Shown here piece by piece: positions 40,440 through 51,551 of a DNA stretch of 64,000 nt. Below the pieces are notes generated by a model. That model worked only from the letters and a program-made list of their open reading frames with translations. It did no database searches and had not been told where the DNA came from. Positions within the stretch are counted from its first letter, which is position 1. Every line of letters starts with the position of its first letter. Source of the stretch: Tillus elongatus (lineage: Eukaryota; Arthropoda; Insecta; Coleoptera; Cleridae); NCBI GenBank assembly GCA_964006375.1, contig OZ023266.1:19290590-19354589 (forward strand). The letters are read 5' to 3'. The position numbers were made by a program, and so were the translations under genes.

Positions 40440-41353
40440 ACCCTATATAGGATTGCTTAGCATGGAAGTCTATTTGCTCAATTCCAACAGCCTTGTAGTG
40501 GTGCCCCCGCTGGGTAAAATGCAGCGGCCTCCATTTGACTGTAGAGTCCAAAAAACCCTAGATGTTGACCCAACCTGTTGCAATTGTGACAAGGGTCACA
40601 CCGCCAACTACAAAGGCGGTCCTAAATTCCCTAAACCCAATAAGCAGATGCTCCAAAAGAAGCCGCAAATTTTTGCCACTGGACCTCTGTCCCGCACAAC
40701 CCACAACAGTTCCGAAAACGGGAACCTCCAAGCCGAATCCAGCTCCCTCTGCAAAAGCAGCTTCCACCGCAAATGCAGCTCTCTCCATAGACCTCTCCAA
40801 CGCACTGTCCCTCATTACCTCGATCAATTTCACACAGGTGAAATTGATCACTGGGAAAGTCCTGGATCTTCTCCAAACCTCCCCTGATCTGCTGACGCTG
40901 ACCACATCTGCCGTCCCCCTATCCCTGAAATCGTGACAATCTTCCAAAAGTAAATGTCTTCGCGAAGAAAGCCACAATCCTTGCAGGTTGCATCCTGGAA
41001 TGCAAATTGATTAGTCTGCAAAAGAAATGGGCTCCAAGAATTCGCCCAACGCTTAAAACTGGATATTTTTCGAGCCCAGGAAACCAGCATGCATCTCCCA
41101 ACCAATCCGGAACTTCCCAACTATACATTTTACCACAATGACCGCACCACTTCCATACGTGGCAGCACGGCAGTGTATGTTAAAACAAATATTGACCACC
41201 ACCCTCTCAGTACGCCAGCCCTGCAGAACATCGAGACTACACAAATCGTAGTCAACACATCCTCTACAGGCCCAATAAAGCTCATTTCTGCCTATAATCC
41301 TCCACAAAAGAGAATTCTAGACGCCGACCTAGACCTCTTATTTGATACCAAAA

Positions 41354-41357
<4 letters not shown>
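40440..41357 (+). pseudogene. jockey-type LINE: ORF1 zinc knuckle end and start of endonuclease
   Basis: It reads the ORF1 C-terminal zinc knuckle (CCNCDKGHTANYKGGPKFPK) with a Ser/Asn/Thr-rich tail at 40560-40936. After an ORF1 stop, a broken endonuclease start follows, with RAQETSMHLPTN-type residues. The frame 41089-41430 carries the APE endonuclease body (NYTFYHNDRTTSIRGSTAVYV, LISAYNPP). It is cut at the (AT)n tract at 41359. The CxxCxxxHTAxY knuckle is characteristic of jockey elements. Confidence 0.75.
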
Positions 41358-41358
<1 letters not shown>

Positions 41359-41432
<74 letters not shown>

Positions 41433-41580
41433 ATATAAAAATTGAAACCGACTAGGGATATGGGTTCTGGGTGTCCTAACTTGCGCTGATTTGAAAAGAT
41501 TTAAAGAATCGGGATCTCCCCATTAGTGAATTTTTTCTAAGATTTCTTCACTTGGTGAAATTATCTTATTGAAATTTATG
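41359..41580 (+). mobile_element. HINE-like 3' part: (AT)n plus 3' segment
   Basis: The (AT)n tract (41359-41429) is followed by AAACATATAAAAATTG and the decayed hairpin (CATTAGTGAATTTTTTC...TTCACTTGG). It is almost identical to 12007-12140, including flanking bases, and abuts the jockey fragment directly. Confidence 0.75.
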
Positions 41581-41815
41581 TTTATCACACCAATAACTCA
41601 AAAAATAGCCAATCTTGACCAAATTTGGTGAGTAGCCAGGAAAATCAGCCCAGGTTTTCCCGGAAAATTTTGTGTTTTCTTTCTAAAAAAAATGTATATC
41701 TTTGGAAATAACAAAGTAAGAGCAACCAAATTTGGTACGCGTGTTTGTATTATAAAGAGTGAACCATGTACCAAAATTTAGGTCTCTAAGTTTAAAAATC
41801 TTTTTCTGGCAGTTA
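41581..41815 (-). mobile_element. HINE-like fragment, inverted
   Basis: On the minus strand this is a central HINE piece with AACTCAAAAAATA...CCAAATTTGGT and the CGGGAAAACCTGG-type motif. It adjoins the plus-strand 3' segment, so two HINE pieces meet in inverted order. Confidence 0.6.
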
Positions 41816-41839
41816 TGGCTGCCAGCTCGTTTTCAATGG

Positions 41840-42230
41840 GCCAGCTGTATATAATCCAGTCATAAGCAGCAGGATTCTGTACAGACACATTCTGCTGTAA
41901 CAAACTGGGCTAACTTTAGTCAGTAAGCATCTGAGAGTCTGGATATGGGTGGATAAGTCGCCGTTATTTTCACAGACTTTTCAAAGGCTTTCGGCTGAAT
42001 TGATCACAATATTGTCATCCAAAAACTTGAAAGGATTGGCCTAAATAGCAGTTATAAGGTCCTACATGTATAAGAGAAGTAGTTTTGTAAGTTATATGGG
42101 TCATAGATCTAATACATCTATTGCTTCATCTGTAGGACCTCAGGGTTCTGATTTTGGTCCTCTATTGTTTTTAATAACGATCAATGATATTGTTGGCTTA
42201 ACTATTTATGAAAAGTTAGTTTAAGAAAAT
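41840..42230 (+). pseudogene. Decayed LINE RT fragment
   Basis: Traces of the RT palm: TDFSKAF near 41975, IDHNIVIQKLERIGL near 42000 and GPQGSDFGPLLFLITINDIV near 42135-42195, with several stops and shifts. The family is not assignable. Confidence 0.55.
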
Positions 42231-42458
42231 GTATAATATGTTCCTCATTTTTGTTACTACTGCTGTGAAACATGTTAAATGTCAGCCGTATTACTGGAAT
42301 ATTTTGTTGGACGTCGATAACAATAAATAAAAATTAAATAAGTAACAATTTGGCAATTAATTTATTAACACAAAATTTGCGTTTTTTTTTTCAAAATATC
42401 AGTGAATAATTAGAACTAAGCAAAAAATATTCTTAATTTAAAAGCCGGGAAAACTTAC

Positions 42459-42597
42459 ATGAATTAGAGCAATGTCCGGCTTAAAAATTCCCCTGTAGAA
42501 AAGCAGAGGAATTTCTGAAAGGAAAATGGATAATGCATCACCTCGTCCGTCGGCAACAGCTTTTCTTACATTGCCTCCCATAAAGAATGAGAAAGAC
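42459..42597 (-). CDS. CoA-transferase exon 2
   Basis: The acceptor TTTTCAG precedes 42597 and the donor GTAAGT follows 42459. It encodes 46 residues: SFSFFMGGNVRKAVADGRGD, then ALSIFLSEIPLLFYRG and KPDIALIH. The FMGGNVRKAV-x-GRGD block and the LSEIP motif are typical of the N-terminal CoA-transferase domain. It begins with one base that completes the Arg codon from exon 48489-48651 and ends on a codon border that joins VSPPD in exon 3. Confidence 0.93.
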
Positions 42598-42892
42598 CTG
42601 AAAATTTTAAATGTTTAAGTAAGGAAATTACACTTAATGATTAAATAAGGTTTTTTGTGTATTATGTGAGATGCGTAAAATGTATGTAAATATCAATAAA
42701 TGATTCGTTTTCGGTGAGATGGTGCACCTCCTTCATATAATGGGTCTGCTAAAAATGTATTTTTTAAAAATTAATCTATCAGTTGATATTAATTGTACAA
42801 TGTACTATACAAAAAATATAAGACTGTGCTTGTTATGTTCCAATATTTGCGAACATTGACGCCTAACATCCCTGAGTCCAACCCTGTCCCTT

Positions 42893-43984
42893 ATTACGAG
42901 GGCCCGTCTATTGACGGGAAATTCAAAAAGTCACGGACTTATTAGTCCGTGACTTTTTGAATTTCCCGCCTCTTCATAGGAAGCGCAACACTGCTCTTGT
43001 CAACAAGCATCTGTCAGTTGACTCCTGTCAAATTTTGAACAAGCTGCTTCATTTAGTTTGTGTTAGATAGCCATTGAAAGCTCTTGAGTTATAACGAAAA
43101 TGGAAAAAAGTGAATTTCGTGTGCTCATCAAACATGATTTTTTGCGGAAAAAAAAACCATCACTCAAACCAAGGCTAAGCTTAATAAATACTATGGGGAC
43201 TCTGCACCATTAATTTCCCTGGTAAAAAAAGTGGTTTACTGAATTTCGTTGCGGCCGTACAAGCACAAATGACGCCGAACGTTCTGTACGCCCAGTTGAG
43301 GTCGCTACACCCGAAACAATTGAAAAAATTCACGATATGGTGTTGGCCGATCGGAGATTGAAAGTGCGGGAGATTGTGGAAGCCATAGGCATATCACATG
43401 GCTCAGTGGTTTCGATTTTGCATGATCACGTGGGTATGAGAAAGCTATCCGCAAGATGGGTGCCGCGTTTGCTCACAATCGACCACAAACGCAATCGTGT
43501 GACAACTTCTAAGGAGTATTTGACGTTGTTCAACCGCAATAGGGACGAGTTTTTGCGCCGTTTCGTAACCGTGGACGAAACATTGATTCACCACAACACA
43601 CCAGAGACCAAGCAGCAGCCGTAACAAAAGGGTGCACACATGTGTAATCTCCATGGCGAAATTGCATAAATTGGGCTACGAATTGCTCCCTGGTCCGCCC
43701 TATTCTCCGGATTTAGCCCAGAGTGACTATTTCTTGTTTTCAAACTTAAAGAAATGGTTCGGCGGAAAGAGATTTGACTCCAATGATGAAATCATCTCAC
43801 AAACAAATACCTATTTTGAGGACCTCGACAAATCTTATTTTTTGGAAGGGATAAAAAAATTGGAGAAACGTTGGACGAAGTGTATAGAGCTCAAAAGAGA
43901 CTGTGTTGAGAAATAAAATGTTTTTTTTTTGTCAAAAAACCCGTGTTTCATTCAAAAACCGACGAACTTATTGAAGCGCCCTGC
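42893..43984 (+). pseudogene. mariner element, copy 2, internally deleted
   Basis: The 3' TIR-like end TTCAAAAACCGACGAACTT...GAAGCGCCCT lies at about 43953-43984. At the 5' end, CGAGGGCCC is followed by a 24-bp perfect hairpin (42916-42939 / 42944-42967). The transposase starts around 43100 (KSEFRVLIKHDF), is shifted near 43155 and 43225, and has a long frame at 43337-43624 with LKVREIVEAIGISHGSVVSI and the catalytic VDETLIHHNTPETK (Trp to Leu beside the Asp/Glu motif). About 200 bp are deleted at 43622-43640, then the C-terminal PPYSPDLAQSDYFLF and ECIELK-like end follow (43632-43916). It is inactive. Confidence 0.85.
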
Positions 43985-44229
43985 TACCCTGCAACCTCCC
44001 TTAACATCTACAACAACCGCCAAGGGGCCCAGGTACTGACAGTGGCGCCATGGGACAAGTGTCATCAAGCGGCAAGAACACAGAGAAGCAGCTATACTGA
44101 ATGCAAGAACGCTCTCATCTGGTACTTCCACGTCATCCAGCGTTCAGTAAGCGCTGTAGCAAGACCGGTTGGATCTTGAGCGGTAGTCATGTACAGCATA
44201 ATAGTTTACTATTCTTTGGTCATACGAAA

Positions 44230-44302
44230 CTTAACGCCGTCGTCTAGCGGCTAGGAGGCATCGTAGGAAGATCGCCTCACCCGCGACCCGTAATCAACAC
44301 TT
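44230..44302 (+). repeat. tRNA-like sequence (degenerate)
   Basis: CGTCGTCTAGCGGCTAGGAGG resembles the 5' half of tRNA-Glu/Asp (A box TAGCGGCTAGG). The B-box region (GCGACCCGTAATC) is degenerate. It is a SINE head or tRNA pseudogene, not a credible tRNA gene. Confidence 0.4.
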
Positions 44303-44322
44303 CTTCATCATCATGTGTCCAC

Positions 44323-44522
44323 GGTCAGTGAGCTTCGTTGTGGCAAGAGCCAGTCTGCCGACGAGCTGCTGATTCGTGCCAAGGAATCCATTCGACCGCG
44401 TGCGAAATCGAAATCCACGTTTTTCACCTGGACACGTGGACAGGTCAGTGAGGCTCGTTATAGCAAGAGCCAGTCTTCTGATGAGAAGCTGACCCGTGAT
44501 TAGAAATCCATTCGACCGCGTG
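44323..44522. repeat. 120-bp period direct repeat (two copies)
   Basis: GGTCAGTGAGSYTCGTT...AGCAAGAGCCAGTC...CCATTCGACCGCGTGC occurs at 44323-44402 and again at 44443-44522 with scattered substitutions. It follows the tRNA-like sequence and is GC-richer than its surroundings. It may be the body of a SINE with a duplicated unit. Confidence 0.65.
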
Positions 44523-44735
44523 CAAGCGGCATCAATACATCGGAGTAATTTGAACCACCATTCTAGTCTTTCAAAACTAATCAATCTAATCCACTCATTT
44601 TAATTTAATTCAAACATTTTGGTCATGTCGACCCAATCTGGACAAACCATTTAATCTTTCGCGCCGGATCTAATGTGAACAAACCAGTGCTGGTATACAA
44701 CTCGATTTAGATTATGTTAAAGTCCAAACGTTCGT

Positions 44736-44794
44736 AAATGTCAAAATGTTGCTATGCTGTCACATCTTCAGTTTTCTGAACGTTATCTATAATT
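44736..44794. repeat. 59-bp direct repeat, left copy
   Basis: AAATGTCAAAATGTTGCTAT...GAACGTTATCTATAATT is repeated at 47119-47177 with one difference (TTATCT/TTACCT). The two copies bracket LINE A7 and A8, whose 3' tails face outward on both sides. Confidence 0.9.
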
Positions 44795-46600
44795 TTTTTA
44801 TATATTTTTTATTTTAACAACACCATGAGGGCTTACAGCCTAAATACTATCGTACCGTGGGTGTCGACAAGGAGGAAAGAGGCAACCTGTTAAATCTGGA
44901 CTTGAAGGTTTGGAGGTTCGGGGGAGAAGGAAAAACATGTGCCGGCAAGTAATTCAACAACTTGGAAGTCCTCGGGACAAAAGAACGGGCATAACAAGGT
45001 GTTCTATGTCTGGTGACCTGGACAGTAAAAGGGTGCATTCGCTCTGTTCCCCTGGTAGATCTGTTGGGGGCAGCAGGTGGAGGAACTATGGAAGAAAGTT
45101 CCTCTGAGCAGTGCCTGTGCAGATATCTATAAAAGGGAGAGAGAGGTCACCAACGACACGTCGGTGGACAAGGGATGGCAGCCTTTGGGTGAGGGTAGGG
45201 TCACCGATGGGACGTATAGCTCTCTTCTAAATGGAGTTCGGTATAGCGAGTGTAGAAGCGGCAGCAGCACCCCAGATGTGGGAGCAGTATTCGAGGTTTG
45301 GTCTTATTTGTGAAGTATATAAGGTATAGAAATTAGCTGGTGAAAAGTATTTGCGAACTCGGAAGAGGAGAGCTAATTTCTTAGCAGCCGCTTCTGCAAT
45401 TGATGTGACATGTTGGTGCCAATTGAGATTTCGATCCACAGAAATGCTTTTTGCGCGCTTTGACCTTTTCAAGTCTGGCCTTGTCACAGGATTTAGAGAA
45501 CCAGGGCTTTTGAGTGGCTGCAGAGGTTTTCTGTGTACGTGGAATAAATAATTCCATGCCAGCTTGGATAATTTCAGTGACGTTTTGTGAAATATCAGAG
45601 GGGTCGGGATGAGAGAAGCAGACAGACGCCCATGGAAAGGAGGAAAAGTAATCTCGCATTTCGTCCCAGTTTGCGGAGTTGTAGTGTCAAACGATACGTG
45701 AGTGTGATGACTGTGTGACCTCGGGTTGCACTGCGCAGGAAGCAGTGACCATGCCGTGGTCTGAGCGACCCAGGGGGCGGTGACTGATATCTTACAGCAG
45801 TCAGGATTTGTAGTAAGAAGGAGATCCAAGGGATTTGAGCTGTGTGTTGGGATGCGAGGAAAGTAAGTAGGTTGCTGAACCATATTGGCTAGAGAATTGC
45901 TGACTGCAAAGGCCTCCGCTGCTCTTCCTTGCGGATCGGTTTTTGAAGATCCTAGCCATTCCTTATTATGGACATTGAAGTCACCAAGAATAGTGACCTC
46001 GGAGGAAGGATATTCGGAAATCAGATGGTCGGTTTTTTCAGAAAGGTAGTCAAAGAGCTGGACAAAGTTGTTGTCAGAAGGTGACCGGTAAATGCAACAG
46101 ATGAATTTAGTTGCAGCCCTGAGAGAGAGTTTTATCCATAGTATGTCTTTTCTTCCAGCTTCTAAATTGGGGAGTCTGGTGCAGGGTAGATTGCTACGGA
46201 CGTACGCCTACACGCCTCCATGCAACCTAAAAGAAGTAAGGAGCTCATACCCCGGGAAATTAAGGTGATTAGTGGCCGTTTTGGCACTGATTTGAGTCTC
46301 GGTCAGGAAGAGGAGTTGGGGCCTATTAGCCTGGAGGAAATGGTGGACGGAGTTCAGGTTAGAATTTAGGCCACATATATTCGAGAAGGATATTGTAAAT
46401 CTCAATGCTGGCGCCCCCTGTACACCCCTCTCCCGGAGATCCAAATGGAGGGGTATTTTGCCTCCGGAATCTTTTGTACAAGGAGGAGCCATCATCATTT
46501 TTGTTTGTAAGGGGAACCGACTCATACACCAGATCCAGAAACGTCCGTTGGGACTTCACCGGCCCCTTGATGCAAGGGGTGGTACCTCCTCGGGCGTGAA
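44795..46600 (-). pseudogene. LINE family A, copy A7 (minus strand)
   Basis: On the minus strand the endonuclease start lies at 46208-46525 (SFSNICGLNSNLNSVHHFLQ, LFLTETQISAKT) and the endonuclease end at 45400-45883 (AQTTAWSLL/SDHG region, frame-broken). A jump of about 1.2 kb then deletes most of the RT: the frame passes from LKRSKRAK directly to SVDRNLNWHQHVTS. The thumb and C-terminus (45060-45313) and the 3' UTR follow, ending in the family tail at about 44808. The internal deletion removes the catalytic palm. Confidence 0.85.
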
Positions 46601-46705
46601 AAAATCATTTACTGTCACGTAAAGAAAAATTTCACTACCACCTACCATATTGCAAGTATACCACACCAGCCAACTATTAAAGAGCTGACCAGCTTTGGAA
46701 CTTGC

Positions 46706-47108
46706 TACCCTCACCCAAAGGCTGCCATCCCTTGCCCACCGACGTGCCGTTGGTGACCTCTCTCTCTTTTATAGATATCTGCACGGGCACTGCTCAGAGG
46801 AGCTTTCTTCCATAGTTCCTCCACCTGGTGCCCCCAACAGATCTACCAGGGGAACAAATCGAATGCACCCTTTTACTGTCCAGGTCACCAGACATAGAAC
46901 ATCTTGTTATGCCCGCTCTTTTGTCCCGAGGACTTCCAAGTTGTGGAACTCCTTGCCGGCACATGTTTTTCTTTCTCACCGAACCTCCAAACCTTCAAGT
47001 CCAGAATTAACAAGTTGCCTCTTTCCTCCTTGTCGACACCCACGGTACGATAGTATTTAGGCTGTAAGCCCTCGTGGTGTGTTGTTGAAATAAAAATAAA
47101 TAAAAAAA
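46706..47108 (+). pseudogene. LINE family A, copy A8 (3' end only)
   Basis: Starting at CTCACCCAAAGGCTGCC, it reads LPSLAHRRAVGDLSLFYRYL and the C-terminal tail, then the 3' UTR ending GTTGTTGAAATAAAAATAAATAAAA. It lies head to head with A7 (5' ends facing each other, separated by about 100 bp), and the 59-bp direct repeat starts right after its tail. Confidence 0.85.
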
Positions 47109-47118
47109 AGTTAACGTC

Positions 47119-47177
47119 AAATGTCAAAATGTTGCTATGCTGTCACATCTTCAGTTTTCTGAACGTTACCTATAATT
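47119..47177. repeat. 59-bp direct repeat, right copy
   Basis: The partner of 44736-44794 (one mismatch), placed immediately outside the LINE A8 tail, as a long target-site duplication would be. Confidence 0.9.
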
Positions 47178-47990
47178 CTGAACATTAGTTATCATTTAAC
47201 GAAATTTTTTCCGTTGCAGAACTAAGATTATTTAAATAATTAATCTAAACCGGAAAGACGATAATTTTGATTTCGATCTTAAGTTGGAAGGTAGAGGTCA
47301 TCTGGTAAGCCAGCAATCTTACAGGATCTTACACCACCTTATTTTTTGTAGGCTACTCAAAAAAATGACAAGCTAGCCAAGTATGAAGAATTGAAGAGCA
47401 ACTTACGCATAACCGGATACTTATTTCACTTCACAGTATTCTTTTTTTTTTTGATTAGAGTTTTGACTTTGAGAACTGGCTCATTCAGTCACTGTCAATC
47501 TTCAAAATGAACAAGGATGCATCTAACCCTGCTTTTCATTATGGAAAAACCTGCCTTAAGAATGTTAATCTAACAAGCTCTTTAACTTTTTTCTTTTAAC
47601 TTCTTTTATCTCCCTATACGCTTGCTGTTTACTAAAAATATATCTTAAAATTAAAACTTACATACTCCACTCACACACATACGCGAGCGCATATACACTC
47701 ATGTATACGCACTCACGTCAAGAGGCTTTATACGTCCAGTACTTAACACTATGTGCAAGACAGAAAATGCACATTATCTCTTCATGTGCACATACACACA
47801 CATACATATGCATGCACACATCTACGCTACAAGTTGTTGCAGGAGAAACACTGGGACACTTTTCACACCAATGGAGCCTGTCATGGTGACTTTTTAATAT
47901 ACTGGGGAGGCTGCGGTCAAAATAGGTTAACACAAGGAAAGACACAAAGGAACTTACTCTTATCTCTCTGACTATACATTAATCTACTAA
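47178..47990. other. Intronic, no gene recognised
   Basis: AT-rich sequence with a loose CA/TA-rich stretch (about 47660-47820) that decays from a (CA)n-type microsatellite. No coding exon or repeat family was identified. Confidence 0.4.
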
Positions 47991-48480
47991 GTTTATTTAG
48001 TATTCCTTAAGAGTATATAGTATATTGCCACTAGTAGAATATTTATTAGAACAGTCCAATTTTCAGAATATCATCTTTTTACTAAGACCTATATAAACCT
48101 AGCTAACTTAGAGTCTTTAACAAAAAAAGACATGAAAGCTACCATGACACTTTTATTACACACAGCTTCATACATAAGTGACGTCACATCAAGTGGAAAG
48201 GAAACATTGTATTCTATCAAATTACAAAATAATATTTTTCTTTGTTCATGATGCATAATACAGGAAAAAATCAAATGATTTAAATCAGCTGGGCTGGTAT
48301 TGTCGCATGAGCAAAATAGATTGTCTTCAACTTTTATTTTATACAAATGAGACTTAAAAGCACCATGGCCTATAATAATTCTACTAAGTGTCGTAGACAA
48401 GTACCTAGGAAGCAACAGTTCTTTGTAAATGGGCTGTTTTCTTAGATTAGGGATGATACTACTGAAGACTTAACAGTATA
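47991..48480 (-). pseudogene. LINE C-terminal fragment (jockey-like)
   Basis: The minus-strand frame 48089-48415 reads IIGHGAFKSHLYKIKVEDN, CSCDNTSPADLNHLIFSC and LIEYNVSFPLDV, the Cys/His-bearing C-terminus of jockey-type ORF2 proteins. The upstream RT is absent. It lies in the intron next to host exon 48489-48651. Confidence 0.65.
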
Positions 48481-48488
48481 AAAATTAC

Positions 48489-48651
48489 CTGAAAATGCCT
48501 TCACAAGATGGATCAGTATACGCTGCTTCACCTTCTGTGTGCATGTGGCAGACAGTGATGTTCTTGAGTTTTGAATCTTTGCCTGTTTTTGTCATGGCGG
48601 TAACTAAGTCTACTGGTGTTGCGGCAGCACCTTGCACGAAAACTGTCTGCT
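48489..48651 (-). CDS. CoA-transferase first visible exon
   Basis: The acceptor TTTTTTCAG precedes 48651 and the donor GTAATT follows 48489. It encodes about 54 residues: QTVFVQGAAATPVDLVTAMT, then KNITVCHMHTEGEAAY and PSCEGIF/R. The TVFVQGAAATP and VCHxHTEG blocks are diagnostic of the 4-hydroxybutyrate CoA-transferase/acetyl-CoA hydrolase family near its N-terminus. The exon begins with two bases of a split codon, so at least one upstream exon (about 50 residues, with any mitochondrial targeting peptide) is missing. None was recognised between 48652 and 64000. Confidence 0.93.
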
Positions 48652-48778
48652 CTGAAAAAAAAGTCGCAGCATTAATAGAAAACTTCCATGGAATAGCACT
48701 TAATGTAAATTAGTTATTCCCTCCCATGTAAACTCTATAATTTGTATATTTTGGTTTTTAACTTAATGTAGAAAAAAG

Positions 48779-50275
<1,497 letters not shown>

Positions 50276-51134
50276 GGCAGGTAAGTATTTTTCCATATTA
50301 ATCGCTTGAATCATCGGTTTTAATCAACTCAAACCAGTTTCTGCAAACAAAATAACAAAAAAGGTTTTTTAAAACAAATTTGTAATTATCTGTGAAGCTC
50401 ATTGTGTTATTTTTTAAATTTAATGTCCACGCTGCTTTTATATAGGTTTCAGTATGTATCAAAACTGAAGATTATAATTTAATGAGCAATTGGGTTATCA
50501 CCATTTGAAATATTTTTATTAAAATTCTCTACCATAACGCACTTAAACTCTTTTCAACACCTATTTATTATTGATGTACCCATCCTTTTGAAAATGAAAT
50601 AAATATAAATACAAAATTTTTAAATTAAAATTTTAGTAATTGAACCTAACCATCTGTTTATATAATTTTAACTAAGTATGTACTTTGTAGTAACTACCTA
50701 GATATTATGAGTACTTACTGTATTAGTTTGAGATAGGTATTGTTACAAAGCACTTCAATAGACGTAGGTGCGGTGTTGCCACATCTCCAGAATTTCCCCA
50801 ACATCTGGGAATTTTTGCACAATCTGGCAACACCGCCTCCCCACCCCCCTGGGGGTGCCTGGGGTGACCCCCCTCAGGCGAAGTCTCAACCCTCTAGGAC
50901 CAGAAATAACGAAGTTACCAACTTGTACCCCGTCGGAATGGATAACTAAGGTCTGCACATTCCGAACACCCTGTATATACACCCTGTATACGCAGAGAAC
51001 CCTTACACCCTGTATACGCAGAGAGATCTTATAGTTCGAGAAACACCTCTTGTGTAACATAGGAGTGGTGACCACATTTGGATCATCCTGTATATACATC
51101 CCCCTGTATACACACGGGACCGATCTGTATTCAC

Positions 51135-51190
51135 AGAACCTTCTAGTAAAAGAAGGTCCTGGAACGTTCTGGAATGGAATGCTCTAGAAA
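51135..51190 (+). promoter_or_regulatory. Heat-shock-element-like array in LTR U3
   Basis: AGAAC-CTTCT (51135-51144) is a two-unit inverted nGAAn pair. GGAAC-GTTCT-GGAAT (51161-51175) is a perfect three-unit HSE, followed by GGAAT-GCTCT-AGAAA (51176-51190), one mismatch from three more units. The array ends 20 bp before the TATA box. The identical array is in the 3' LTR (about 57096-57151). HSF binding is predicted, not shown. Confidence 0.7.
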
Positions 51191-51210
51191 GGAGGGGAAG
51201 GTACGGCGAG

Positions 51211-51250
51211 TATATAAAAGCGAAAGCAAGCCAGCCCGAGTTAGTTCAGT
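51211..51250 (+). promoter_or_regulatory. LTR core promoter (TATA and initiator)
   Basis: TATATAA at 51211-51217 is followed, about 30 bp on, by three tandem TTCAG units containing TCAGT, the arthropod initiator consensus (51241-51250). This sets the probable start of the R region. Confidence 0.7.
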
Positions 51251-51494
51251 TCAGTTCAGTAAGATAATGTGGTAGTGACTTGAAGAAGCAGTGTAAAGTG
51301 TTAAGAGAGTAGTGACTGTAGTACCAGATTAGTGACTTTTGTTGAGAGTAGTAATTGTAAGGCCAGTAAATGAAGTGTTTTGTGAGAGAGACATTCTAGA
51401 AACTTTATTGTATCCATATTTAGAGTGTAAATAAAGTTGTTTTGTTAAAATTAAAAGTCTCACTTATCCAGAACCCGGAGAAAACGTAACAATT

Positions 51495-51512
51495 TGGTGT
51501 CAGAAGTGTGGG
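51495..51512 (+). other. Primer-binding site of the Ty3/Gypsy element
   Basis: TGGTGTCAGAAGTGTGGG begins three bases after the LTR end (51491). TGGTGTCAGAAGTG-type primer sites are common in insect Gypsy elements. The tRNA donor is not assigned here. Confidence 0.75.
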
Positions 51513-51551
51513 ATAAGTGAGTGAAGAAGTGGACAATTAAGCTAGTTGTAA

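Larger units (their letters stand above)
50741..51491 (+). repeat. 5' LTR of the Ty3/Gypsy element
   Basis: It starts TGTTACAAAG and ends CGTAACA. The U3 contains several CACCCTGTATA units (about 50968-51105), heat-shock-element-like arrays (51135-51144 and 51161-51190) and TATATAA at 51211-51217. Arthropod initiator-like TCAGT repeats follow at 51236-51250 and AATAAA lies at 51430-51435. Confidence 0.95.

Noticed and set aside
40558..41307. Several overlapping minus-strand frames
   Set aside because: Opposite-strand shadows of jockey ORF1/endonuclease.
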